Shown one piece after another: positions 18,362-26,393 of a DNA stretch of 64,000 bases. Source of the DNA: an uncultured Erysipelotrichaceae bacterium. Lineage in GTDB: Bacteria > Bacillota_I > Bacilli_A > RFN20 > CAG-826. The first letter of the stretch is position 1, and each line of letters begins with the position of its first letter. The stretch is from NCBI GenBank assembly GCA_900314865.1, contig OMWW01000006.1, forward strand, positions 1 through 64,000. Direction: 5' to 3'. The notes under the pieces are model-generated. The model searched no databases, was not told the origin of the DNA, and saw only the letters and a list, made by a program, of their open reading frames with translations. A program made the translations under genes and the position numbers.

Positions 18362-20062
18362 GTGAAATTAAAAAACATTTCCATACAAAATTTTCGAAGT
18401 ATAACTTCTACTGAAAAATTAGAGCTTTCTGATTATTGTATTTTGCTTGGCAAAAACAACGAAGGCAAAACAAATGTATTAAAAGCATTAAGCTTTGCGA
18501 TGTACGCTATTAGACAAATAAGAGTAAATGGTAGAAGAGGGGCATATCGCTCCGAGAATTATTATTCTTTTAAAAGAGATTATCCTGTTAGTTTGCTAGA
18601 GGATAAAAACGCTAAGCCAACATCTTTTGTTCTAACTTTTCAACTTAGCGAAGAAGATATTGCTTCCTTTTATGAAACAACTAAACTGCATAATAATGGT
18701 TATATTTGTGTAGAAATTGTTTTTCCTAAGAGTGACAATTCATATGATCAACCACAGATTTTTCTTAAAGAAAAAAGAGGAAGAGGTGGTAGCTCATATA
18801 AGGCTCATATTCAAGACATTCTTGCTTTCCTTCTTAATAATATTTCTTTTCAATATATTCCTGCTGTTAGAACTGCTGATAATTCTTTTGATGTCATAAG
18901 AAGCCTTATAAGAAATGTTCTATATACATTGGATGAAGATGATGAATATAAAAGCGCAATTGATTTGATTGTTTCAAAAAGAAATGAGCTTGTTGATAAA
19001 CTCGGTTCTGTTTTAAAAGACAAAATCAAAACATTTATCCCGTCAGTATCTGATATTGAAATATCATTAGGAAGTTCGCGTGATTTGGATATAGATTTTG
19101 ATGATTCTATTAGGTTTGTTATAGATGATGGTAATAAAACTAGTATTCAGTATAAAGGAGATGGTATTAAAAGTTTGGCGGCACTTGCTCTTCTTTATAG
19201 CACAAAAACAGCAAAACAGTCTCAAATAATTGCTATTGAGGAACCAGAATCTCATCTTCATTATGAGGCAATTCATCAAATTGATGCTGTTTTACGTGAT
19301 CTTTCCAAGACAAACCAAGTAATTGTAACAACGCACAATCCTGTTTTTATTAATAAAGATGATGTTACCAGCAATATAATAATTGACAAAGGCATAGGCA
19401 AAAAGGCAACCTCCATAAGTGAAATTAGAGATTTGATGGGCATTCGTATATCTGATAGTTTATTCTATTCTGATAAGGTTGTGTTAGTAGAAGGCGAGGA
19501 TGATAAAATATCGCTTTCACATATTATGTCGCTATTAGATTTGGAATTAGGTGAGTCAATAAAGAAAAATGAAATTTCTTTTTCTGCTGTTGGCGGGGCA
19601 AGTAAACTCCCATATGTATGTACTTTATTATCTAATTGGTTAGTAAAGTACTGTGCGATTGTAGATTATGATAAAGCAGGAATGGCGTCGCTTAATAATT
19701 GTCTAAACAAAGGGTTTTTAACTCCAAAAAATTCGTATTCTCCAATTGCTTTTAACTCTAAAAAAGAAAATGAGTTTGAAGATTTTTTGAATGTCGAAAT
19801 ATACAAGAATTATATTTTTGATAATTATGGAGTGAGTGTCGAATGTGCTAGATTCAATAAAAAGAATAAAAAATGGTCTGATAGATTAAGTGATGCTTTT
19901 GCTGAAAGCGGAAAATTGTTAGATGAAACAACGAAAGCTATCATTAAAACAAATATTGCGAAAATTATTTCTTTAAAGAACGATATTAATCAAATATTAC
20001 TGCCGAGTTATATTACGATTTTTCAAAATATCGCTTCATCGATAAAAAAGGAGCTTTTGTAA
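18362..20062 (+). CDS. OLD-family ATP-dependent endonuclease
   Basis: 566 residues, GTG start 3 bases after ugd with a GAGGAG SD inside the ugd end. SMC/RecF-like ATPase: NISIQNFRSI, Walker A GKNNEGKTN (residues 30-38), a signature-like QYKGDGIKSLAALALL, Walker B IIAIEEPESHLH and a switch VTTHNPVF. From about residue 370 a TOPRIM domain follows: VVLVEGEDDK (metal-binding Glu), AVGGASKL, CAIVDYDKAG. OLD nucleases cut DNA and several protect against phages, for example with GajB (Gabija) or in retron contexts; no partner helicase is seen here. The stop TAA abuts the ATG of the epimerase, so it is translated inside the sugar-nucleotide operon. Confidence 0.87.
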   Translation: MKLKNISIQNFRSITSTEKLELSDYCILLGKNNEGKTNVLKALSFAMYAIRQIRVNGRRGAYRSENYYSFKRDYPVSLLEDKNAKPTSFVLTFQLSEEDIASFYETTKLHNNGYICVEIVFPKSDNSYDQPQIFLKEKRGRGGSSYKAHIQDILAFLLNNISFQYIPAVRTADNSFDVIRSLIRNVLYTLDEDDEYKSAIDLIVSKRNELVDKLGSVLKDKIKTFIPSVSDIEISLGSSRDLDIDFDDSIRFVIDDGNKTSIQYKGDGIKSLAALALLYSTKTAKQSQIIAIEEPESHLHYEAIHQIDAVLRDLSKTNQVIVTTHNPVFINKDDVTSNIIIDKGIGKKATSISEIRDLMGIRISDSLFYSDKVVLVEGEDDKISLSHIMSLLDLELGESIKKNEISFSAVGGASKLPYVCTLLSNWLVKYCAIVDYDKAGMASLNNCLNKGFLTPKNSYSPIAFNSKKENEFEDFLNVEIYKNYIFDNYGVSVECARFNKKNKKWSDRLSDAFAESGKLLDETTKAIIKTNIAKIISLKNDINQILLPSYITIFQNIASSIKKELL

Positions 20063-21088
20063 ATGAGAATTTTAATATCTGGTGCAGCAGGTTTTATAGG
20101 AGCGTTTCTATGCAAACGTCTTTTAGAGACCACCAAAGATGAAATTATAGGTATTGATAATCTTAATGATTATTATGATGCATCTTTAAAGGAAGAACGT
20201 TTAAAGATGCTTTCATCTTTTAAAAACTTTAAGTTTATTAAAGGCGATATATCTGATAAAGCATTTATTGATAAATTATTTAACGAATATCGTTTTGATA
20301 TAGTAGTGAATTTAGCTGCTCAAGCAGGAGTGAGATATTCTATTGATCATCCTGACGTCTACATCAATTCAAACATTATTGGCTTCTATAACATATTGGA
20401 GGCCTGTAGATATCATATGCCTCAGCATTTAGTGTACGCCTCCAGTTCTTCTGTATATGGTGGAAATACAAAGGTACCATTTTCTACAGATGATAAGGTA
20501 GATAATCCAGTAAGTTTATATGCTGCTACTAAGAAGTCTAATGAATTATTAGCCCATGCCTATAGCAAGCTATATAACATACCTACTACAGGACTTAGAT
20601 TTTTTACTGTATATGGTCCAATGGGCAGACCCGATATGGCATACTTTAGTTTTACTAATAAGTTAATTAAAGGTGAAACAATAGAAATATTTAATTATGG
20701 CAATTGTAAACGTGATTTTACATATGTTGATGATATTGTTGAAGGTGTAATTCGTGTAATGAATAAAGCACCAGAGAAAAAGAATGGTGAAGACGGATTG
20801 CCTATTCCTCCATACAAGATCTACAACATCGGTAATAATAACCCAGAAAATCTGTTAGATTTCGTTAGTATATTATCTGAAGAACTTGTTAGAGCGGGCG
20901 TCTTACAAAAAGATTATGATTTTGAAGCACATAAAAAGTTAGTGCCAATGCAAAAAGGTGATGTTCCTGTGACATACGCTGATACAAGTGATTTAGAGAG
21001 AGATTTTGGATATAAACCTTCAACAAGTTTAAGAGAAGGATTAAGACAATTCTCAGAATGGTATTATAAGTTCTATATTAAGAAGTAG
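20063..21088 (+). CDS. NAD-dependent epimerase, probable UDP-glucuronate 4-epimerase
   Basis: 341 residues, extended SDR. GAAGFIG at residues 7-13, ASSSSVYG, catalytic YAATK (Tyr153, Lys157), RFFTVYGPMGRPDMAYF and a CKRDFTYVDDIVEG motif typical of UDP-glucuronate 4-epimerases (LpsL/CapI type), with the matching genomic neighbour ugd. The product would be UDP-galacturonate for the polysaccharide. UDP-glucose 4-epimerase activity cannot be fully excluded. The ATG follows the nuclease stop directly; SD AAAGGAG lies within the nuclease end. Confidence 0.85.
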   Translation: MRILISGAAGFIGAFLCKRLLETTKDEIIGIDNLNDYYDASLKEERLKMLSSFKNFKFIKGDISDKAFIDKLFNEYRFDIVVNLAAQAGVRYSIDHPDVYINSNIIGFYNILEACRYHMPQHLVYASSSSVYGGNTKVPFSTDDKVDNPVSLYAATKKSNELLAHAYSKLYNIPTTGLRFFTVYGPMGRPDMAYFSFTNKLIKGETIEIFNYGNCKRDFTYVDDIVEGVIRVMNKAPEKKNGEDGLPIPPYKIYNIGNNNPENLLDFVSILSEELVRAGVLQKDYDFEAHKKLVPMQKGDVPVTYADTSDLERDFGYKPSTSLREGLRQFSEWYYKFYIKK

Positions 21089-21108
21089 TGGTTACGCCAC
21101 TTCTTTTT
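21081..21108 (+). terminator. Terminator after the epimerase gene
   Basis: An 11-bp stem with one mismatch (AGAAGTAGTGG with CCACTTCTTTT), short loop, then a T-run. It overlaps the epimerase stop codon and marks the left edge of the island. Confidence 0.7.
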
Positions 21109-21113
21109 AAAAA

Positions 21114-21205
21114 ATGCTTGGCTCGTGTTTAAATTATTGTGGTGGATTGGCCTAGATATTTTACAAACACTCACCGAACAAAAACTGAAAATGTTATCTT
21201 TTATG
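21114..21205 (+). repeat. Direct repeat copy 1: fossil of a GT4 gene segment
   Basis: 92 bases nearly identical to 23738-23829; the first 36 bases differ at one position. Read with small frame corrections it encodes N-A-W-L-V-F ... D-I-L-Q-T-L-T-E-Q ... K-T-E-N-V-I-F-Y, the middle of a GT4 glycosyltransferase. The same segment in copy 2 runs straight into a preserved GT4 C-terminus. Copy 1 has lost one A in the A-run after the TEQ codons and stops matching GT4 after the FY codons. Confidence 0.75.
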
Positions 21206-21294
21206 CCTTTTATATGTTTAAAATAATTAATGAAATTAAAGTTTAATGTAATTATATTTATTTATAGCCTAGAGTAAAGCAAGTCAAAAGTTTT

Positions 21295-22095
21295 ATGAAA
21301 AATTATAAATATGCAATTAATACCTTTTACGATAAATATTTATATAGCACTGATATCAGTGATATTCTCGATTTATATTTAACTGATGAAGCAAATAATG
21401 ATTCAGACCTTAAAAAAGTTCAAACTGTGTTAGCGTGTTTTCATGGTGAATTAAATTATTATTTTGAGTGTCTAAACGCAAGAATTAAAGGAAATCGCTA
21501 TTTTGCGGCGCAACCAAGTAGAGAACTTATCAATTTGGTTAATGATGTTTTTGAGTTTGGGTCTGCTCTAAAGAATAGCCCATATAATTTTAAAACAACT
21601 AAACAATGCTATGCATTATTAAAAACAGCGCAAGGCTTTTTACAAGAAAGTGGCGGAAGCGAGATTCCTCCTGATACTCAGCCATTACTGTTGCCAAAAT
21701 ACTCACCCATATTCGACCTTAATTATATAAAAGAAATGTCTAAAGAGAAAAATCCAACAGTTGAACTGATTAGAATAATTTCAAAAGTATCTACAAATGA
21801 TACCGAATACTCCAAAATGTCAACGGACGAAAAATTGGAAAAACTAAATATGTGCATTGAATATTTACTTAAAACTAACGGCAAATATATCCATCTAGAT
21901 TACAAACTTATTTTTGGTGACTTTGTTAACGAGAAAGATATTGTTTTGTATAGAAACACTACAAATTGCTTTAGGCATGGTTCAGAAGACGCTATAAAAT
22001 CTCGCGCCATTTTAGACAATGACTATAAGATTTTTTTAATTGAATATGGAATGCTAGTCGTTCAGTCCCTACTATCGTATCTAAAAAAAGATTAG
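21295..22095 (+). CDS. Unknown protein, possibly HEPN-like
   Basis: 266 residues, mostly helical, no signal or membrane segment. Near the C-terminus RNTTNCFRHG resembles the R-N...H-G active-site loop of HEPN ribonucleases, though the Arg-His spacing (R-x7-H) is longer than the usual R-x4-6-H. The rest, including an acidic N-terminal region, matches nothing I recognise. The ATG has no SD; start chosen as the first ATG of the frame. It is the first gene of a module enclosed by the two GT4 fossils, which suggests horizontal arrival. A defence role is inference only. Confidence 0.45.
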   Translation: MKNYKYAINTFYDKYLYSTDISDILDLYLTDEANNDSDLKKVQTVLACFHGELNYYFECLNARIKGNRYFAAQPSRELINLVNDVFEFGSALKNSPYNFKTTKQCYALLKTAQGFLQESGGSEIPPDTQPLLLPKYSPIFDLNYIKEMSKEKNPTVELIRIISKVSTNDTEYSKMSTDEKLEKLNMCIEYLLKTNGKYIHLDYKLIFGDFVNEKDIVLYRNTTNCFRHGSEDAIKSRAILDNDYKIFLIEYGMLVVQSLLSYLKKD

Positions 22096-22132
22096 TAAAG
22101 TTGTCAAAAACGGTTATTTGGTAATATTATAT

Positions 22133-22654
22133 TTAAAAATTTAAATATTTTTTAAAATATTTATTAACAGTTTTATCACTTTCAAACAACTCCAATTCTG
22201 CTTTGCTTATTTTACTTTTTAGATATTCTATTAAATATGCAAACGAACTTTTTTTGTTGTTTTTTCTACTCCAATGATATATGTTCCATAAATAACATTT
22301 ACAATCATAATTGGTGACCGATCTATAGAGTTCGTATTCAAATATTTCAAACTCTTTCTTACTTAATAATTTTTTTGCTCTTAAAAAACAAACGTAGTTT
22401 AAATGAGATAGAAAATTATCTATATTTGACTCAATGGGCGAACCATGAAATTTCTCATCATACCACGTGATATCATAATCAAGCAGATATTCAATTTGTG
22501 AGAGTTCTGTATTACCCCTCATTGCTTTTAGCAAATCGCTTACAAATTCTGCTCTTTTAATCTTCTTTGTTTGATTAATTTGAAGATATGTTAAAACAAT
22601 CCCTAATATGGCTATGGCAGCCGCGACAATTCCAATTATGCTTTCTTCTTTCAT
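22133..22654 (-). CDS. Small membrane-anchored protein (DUF4760-like)
   Basis: 173 residues. One N-terminal membrane helix (residues 6-24, IIGIVAAAIAILGIVLTYL), then a helical cytoplasmic domain with SQIEYLLDYDITWYDEKF and FLSHLNYVCFLRAKKLLSKKEFEIFEYE. This layout is shared by many small proteins of defence and mobile islands annotated as DUF4760 or as hypothetical. It is transcribed divergently from the MBL gene with 50 bp between the starts; minus-strand SD GGGAGAA is present. Function unknown. Confidence 0.5.
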   Translation of the reverse strand: MKEESIIGIVAAAIAILGIVLTYLQINQTKKIKRAEFVSDLLKAMRGNTELSQIEYLLDYDITWYDEKFHGSPIESNIDNFLSHLNYVCFLRAKKLLSKKEFEIFEYELYRSVTNYDCKCYLWNIYHWSRKNNKKSSFAYLIEYLKSKISKAELELFESDKTVNKYFKKYLNF

Positions 22655-22704
22655 TTTCTTTTCTCCCTACCACATTACATATTATTATATAAAGGGTAGA
22701 TGTT

Positions 22705-23724
22705 ATGATGTGCAATTTCTTTAATTTTTTTCCAGTAGGACAAGGGTTATTCTATTACGGTTCGTTAAACTTTGGTGAATTTACATTTGCTTATGATTGT
22801 GGAACCATAACACACGAAGTTGATTTGTCTAACCATATCTCTAAAGTGGTTAAATTGAATGGTGGCAATAAATTAGATTTCCTTGCTATTTCACATTTTC
22901 ATTGGGATCATGTTAGTGGTGTAGAGCAATTGGAAAACTTGGTGGGATTTAAACATGTATATTTGCCATATTTATCTAGCAATTCAACGATTAGAAACTT
23001 TGTCATTGGGATTCAACTATTTGAAGACACGCAAGAGTTTGATGAAAGGAGATTATCTACTTATCGCTTTTTGATAAACCTATACAATAGAGATAATAGA
23101 AATTTAGAGCCTGGGTCTGGTTATATACCGCATCCAAATTGGGTATTTAAATATTTTAATAAAGAAATCAAACCAAAATTATGTGAACTATTATTAGAAA
23201 AGATAGAAAAGTTATTAATTAAATATAGTGTAACGAATGTTATAGATTTATTTAAAGTTGGTAAATTTAAAGAGTTAAGGGAAGCATATTTAGAAGTATT
23301 TAAAAATAGTGAACTAAATGATACTTCTTTATTACTACTTCATTATCCTGAAATTAATAATCATTTTTATGAAACAAGGTACTATCCAAATGATTGTGGG
23401 ACAATTATAAATGAAGGAACGCATCATCATTTTTATCCATATACCTTATTAACTGGTGACATTTTATTTGATGACAATCTTGCAAAAGATGTTATTAATA
23501 GCTATCCAACAGGTGTATCTGGAATAGTTCAAGTCCCTCACCACGGCTCTAAATATAACTGGTCATCTCTTATAAATCGATTCCCATCGTTTAATTGTTA
23601 TGTTGTTAACTATGGAACAACAAATAAGTTTGGACATCCAGATTATTTATTAAGAACCCATGTTCCGTCGCATAAGTTTTTTGATAATAATGAATTTAAA
23701 GGATTTTTATATCAAATAATTTAA
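22705..23724 (+). CDS. Metallo-beta-lactamase-fold hydrolase
   Basis: 339 residues. The metal-binding motif SHFHWDH (His64, His66, Asp68, His69), a later TGDILFDDN and PHHGSKYNW give the full MBL metal set as in ComEC-type MBL domains, but no membrane helices are present, so it is a soluble enzyme, likely a phosphodiesterase or nuclease. Two tandem ATGs (22705, 22708) follow AAAGGG. Stand-alone ComEC-like MBL proteins occur in several defence-associated gene pairs. Substrate unknown. Confidence 0.72.
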   Translation: MMCNFFNFFPVGQGLFYYGSLNFGEFTFAYDCGTITHEVDLSNHISKVVKLNGGNKLDFLAISHFHWDHVSGVEQLENLVGFKHVYLPYLSSNSTIRNFVIGIQLFEDTQEFDERRLSTYRFLINLYNRDNRNLEPGSGYIPHPNWVFKYFNKEIKPKLCELLLEKIEKLLIKYSVTNVIDLFKVGKFKELREAYLEVFKNSELNDTSLLLLHYPEINNHFYETRYYPNDCGTIINEGTHHHFYPYTLLTGDILFDDNLAKDVINSYPTGVSGIVQVPHHGSKYNWSSLINRFPSFNCYVVNYGTTNKFGHPDYLLRTHVPSHKFFDNNEFKGFLYQII

Positions 23725-23733
23725 TTTATCGCA

Positions 23734-24191
23734 AACGATGCCTGGCTCGTGTTTAAATTATTGTGGTGGATTGTCTAGATGTTCTACAAACACTCGCCGA
23801 ATAAAAAACTGACAACATTATCTTTTATGGTCAAAGACCATTGGAAGATACGCCTGCGTTATATAAGATTGCAGACGCTATGCTTGTTACATTGGAAGAT
23901 AAACCATACGCGAATATGACTATACCAGGAAAGGTTCAATCATATATGGCGGTTGGTAAACCTATTATTGGTGCGATTAATGGTAGCTGCGCTAATTTTA
24001 TAAAGAATAATGATGTTGGATTTGCTTGTTCATCTGGTGACAGCAAGGGTCTAGCAAACCTCATTAAGAGTTTAGAATTAAGAGAGTTGAAATTGATTGG
24101 CAAACATTCTAAAGATGTTTACTTTAAGAAATATAGTAAGTCTATTTTTATGAGTAGATTGATTTCAACATTGGAGTCAATGAAGAAATAA
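23734..24191 (+). pseudogene. C-terminal remnant of a GT4 glycosyltransferase
   Basis: The intact part (about 23841-24191) reads DTPALYKIADAMLVTLEDK, TIPGKVQSYMAVGKPIIGAI and FACSSGDSKGLANLI, the C-terminal third of a WbuB/WcaI-type GT4 enzyme. Reading upstream in the same frame gives D-V-L-Q-T-L-A-E, a TAA where the other copy has CAA, then K-T-D-N-I-I-F-Y-G-Q-R-P-L-E, so coding sequence extends into the 92-base repeat. Further up, N-D-A-W-L-V-F is recovered in another frame. The catalytic N-terminal half is absent. Dead gene. Confidence 0.8.
23738..23829 (+). repeat. Direct repeat copy 2: fossil of a GT4 gene segment
   Basis: Second copy of the 92-base repeat (copy 1 at 21114). It is continuous with the preserved GT4 C-terminus and carries a TAA for CAA change and a one-base deletion (GTC for GGCC). 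The two copies flank the gene trio at 21295-23724. Confidence 0.75.
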
Positions 24192-24251
24192 AACCTACAT
24201 TTCTTTAATAACCGAATATCTATAATTCGCCATTTGCCCATTCTTCCTAGT

Positions 24252-24398
24252 TTAAAGAGATTCGACAAATCTTTTTTCTTTTTGAACAATAGAAGGAAAC
24301 AACTTTCTAAATTCATCTTTTGATGTTTCTTTCTTACACTTGGCTATAATTAGCTCGTAGTTAGGCAAAACAATCATCTTGTAGTGGTGAACATCCAT
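24252..24398 (-). CDS. Possible 48-residue ORF, perhaps a gene remnant
   Basis: Minus-strand ORF starting M-D-V-H-H-Y-K-M-I-V-L-P-N-Y and ending K-R-F-V-E-S-L. The same frame continues past the TAA as T-R-K-N-G-Q-M-A-N-Y-R-Y-S-V-I-K-E-M, which looks protein-like, so this may be a longer gene broken by a stop. No SD is visible. The rest of 24192-24475 shows no other feature apart from the -10 of the next gene. Confidence 0.2.
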   Translation of the reverse strand: MDVHHYKMIVLPNYELIIAKCKKETSKDEFRKLFPSIVQKEKRFVESL

Positions 24399-24453
24399 TA
24401 AATATGTAGTCAAATACCTAATATTAAATATTTAATGCACAGTATATTTGTTA

Positions 24454-24459
24454 TATAAT
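24454..24459 (+). promoter_or_regulatory. -10 box for the membrane protein gene at 24476
   Basis: TATAAT, 16 bases before the ATG. The expected leader is about 10 bases with no SD. Confidence 0.4.
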
Positions 24460-24475
24460 AAATAAACATTTCATT

Positions 24476-25267
24476 ATGAAAACATATAAAGTATTTATTA
24501 ACATCGCTTTGATTTCTGCACTTGTGTTTTTGAGTGTTTCCATTATTTTATGGGTTATGCTTGTTATTTATTCTTTTATAAATACAGGTTTTATTGTTGA
24601 CACTAATAACTTTGATATTGTTTATCGCATCGCCCTTATTTCTACAACTATTACTTTTGGTCTTTTTACAATTCAGTTTACTTTAAGATCATTACAAAAC
24701 GCTTTATCAGATAAGCGAAGCAAAGAATTGATTAGGACAAATGATTTACTTAACGATTATATGGAACTTGCTTCTTCTCCAAGATTCCTATTCGTTAAAT
24801 CTGTTTGTCGTGAATTAAGTGATATTTTTAATTTTGGTACATCATTTGATAATTTTGAAAACACTCAAAAAGATTTTGTTAATATACTTCTCAGTTTATT
24901 AGCAAACTCATCTAAGAGTTTTAGCGCTGAGCTTATCAATGCTTCCAAAGCCTATATTTATAGATCTACGATTGATAACGACAGTCCTGAATGGTTTAAG
25001 TCCACGTACACTAACGACAAAATGTATGAATACTTTATGTCTTCTTATGTTGCAATTGAAAATAAATTCGAAGTATTTTCATATCAATATATCAATAAAT
25101 CTGTCGATGATAATTTGTTTGAAGAACAATTATTAAACGATATACGTTTCTTTTATCTATTCCACCTCTTGTTTGTGGGGCTTGGTATGATCACAAATGA
25201 TTGTAAATCGATTTCTTATCAAGCCATAAGGATATTTAAAGAAAAAAATGATAAAATAAAAAAGTAG
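24476..25267 (+). CDS. Two-helix membrane protein of unknown function
   Basis: 263 residues. Two N-terminal membrane helices (residues 7-36 and 49-70) followed by a cytoplasmic helical domain of about 190 residues (SLQNALSDKRSKELIRTNDLLNDY onward). This layout, two helices plus a soluble domain, is common among membrane effectors and DUF proteins of defence islands, but no named family is recognised. It ends 12 bases before a small gene with a strong SD, suggesting a shared transcript. Confidence 0.45.
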   Translation: MKTYKVFINIALISALVFLSVSIILWVMLVIYSFINTGFIVDTNNFDIVYRIALISTTITFGLFTIQFTLRSLQNALSDKRSKELIRTNDLLNDYMELASSPRFLFVKSVCRELSDIFNFGTSFDNFENTQKDFVNILLSLLANSSKSFSAELINASKAYIYRSTIDNDSPEWFKSTYTNDKMYEYFMSSYVAIENKFEVFSYQYINKSVDDNLFEEQLLNDIRFFYLFHLLFVGLGMITNDCKSISYQAIRIFKEKNDKIKK

Positions 25268-25279
25268 GAGGTATTTATT

Positions 25280-25483
25280 ATGAGCACATCATCAAGTTAT
25301 AAGAATTTGGAAAAAGTAATTTCTAATTTGAAAAAGAATAACTACAAAGCAGAGACTAATGCTTTTTACAATGAGGAGCTACGTGTAAATGCTTCTGGAA
25401 ACGTTTATATTGTTGAAAATAACAATGGTGAGGAAAAGGTATCTTCTGATCAAATTCTTAAATTAATAAACGCTAGAAGATAA
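25280..25483 (+). CDS. Small protein of unknown function
   Basis: 67 residues, ideal SD (AGGAGG, 8 bases). Ser-rich N-terminus, then a compact alternating segment NASGNVYIVENNNGEEKVSS and a short C-terminal helix. No family recognised. The strong SD and tight spacing to the upstream membrane protein argue that it is translated, possibly as its partner. Confidence 0.5.
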   Translation: MSTSSSYKNLEKVISNLKKNNYKAETNAFYNEELRVNASGNVYIVENNNGEEKVSSDQILKLINARR

Positions 25484-25496
25484 TGTTTTTAAAAAC

Positions 25497-25583
25497 GGAG
25501 GATTACCCAAGAGGCTGAAGGGGACCGGTTGATAGCGGTTAGGTTCAGAAATGGGCGCAAGGGTTCGAATCCCTTATCCTCCT
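25497..25583 (+). tRNA. tRNA-Ser(UGA)-like gene with abnormal anticodon arm
   Basis: Class II tRNA shape: 7-bp acceptor stem (GGAGGAT with ATCCTCC), CCC/GGG D stem with GGCTGAA as in tRNA-Ser, long variable arm, T arm AAGGG-TTCGAAT-CCCTT. The anticodon arm is one base shorter than the usual 17: ACCG (25524-25527) pairs with CGGT (25536-25539), leaving an 8-base loop GTTGATAG that contains U-UGA. CCA is not encoded; a T-run follows directly. Either a degenerate gene or a functional tRNA with an enlarged loop. The 25584-25842 gap shows only an 8-bp inverted repeat (TGTAACAA/TTGTTACA) and AT-rich promoter-like sequence. Confidence 0.65.
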
Positions 25584-25842
25584 TTTTATTTTCTGATATT
25601 TTAATAATTTCTTATTTAGTGCGCTGTAACAAGTCAAGACTTCATAAAACCTCATTATTGTTTATGCTTTGTTACAAAACTGGCCTAGCCTTCTAATCTA
25701 TGTCATTTTGCATTTGCTTTTCCTACAATCGACTTGCAAATGTGTATCATTTAACATAGCAGGTTTAATAGTCGATAAAAATGTGATAAAAATATAAATA
25801 GTATATATATTAAAGGCTCTTTTGAGATGGAGGAATATATTA

Positions 25843-26271
25843 ATGGAAAAAGAAAAAGCATTAGAAATTTGGGATATTCTGTTTGGCAAAGACACTCTTT
25901 GGGTTCAAGATTGTTTTGGAACATGGATGTATCGTGAAGATTATGGCGATACAGAGAAGAAAAGGGTCCGACCCGGAAATACTAAAGAGTATAAATATGG
26001 CTGGGAAATAGACCACATCAGACCAAAAAGTGATTTTGGGGAGAACGCTGACTCAGATTTATTAAATAATTATGAGATTATGCAATGGAGTAATAACAGA
26101 ACCAAAGGTAATGATTACCCACAGTTTGAGATTAATGATGTGAAATATAAAGTTGTGAAGTGTGATATTTGTGGAAATAAAGGCTTAAAAGGATACGGAA
26201 TAGTTAATTCAGAAGGAAAAAGAATTGATTGGAAAGGCAGAAATAATAAGTATTTTACTAGAAATAAGTAA
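25843..26271 (+). CDS. HNH endonuclease
   Basis: 142 residues from ATG 25843, chosen over TTG 25822 because GGAGG lies about 9 bases upstream. It contains WEIDHIRPKSDFG, LLNNYEIMQWSNNRTKGN, the His-Asn-Asn set of HNH nucleases (Asp-His pair, central Asn, final NxxKGN). The C-terminal part has a single CDICG pair, too little for a zinc finger alone. Small stand-alone HNH enzymes nick or cut DNA. It lies 122 bp before the KAP NTPase gene and may be functionally linked. Confidence 0.75.
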   Translation: MEKEKALEIWDILFGKDTLWVQDCFGTWMYREDYGDTEKKRVRPGNTKEYKYGWEIDHIRPKSDFGENADSDLLNNYEIMQWSNNRTKGNDYPQFEINDVKYKVVKCDICGNKGLKGYGIVNSEGKRIDWKGRNNKYFTRNK

Positions 26272-26393
26272 TCACGAAGTTGTTGTAAAAACAATCTGAT
26301 TAATCATTTTAACAATTATCTTTATTAATAATTGATGATTTGAGAAAACGCATAGTATTTTGGCATATATTTTAGTAATTAGAGAAAAATCCA

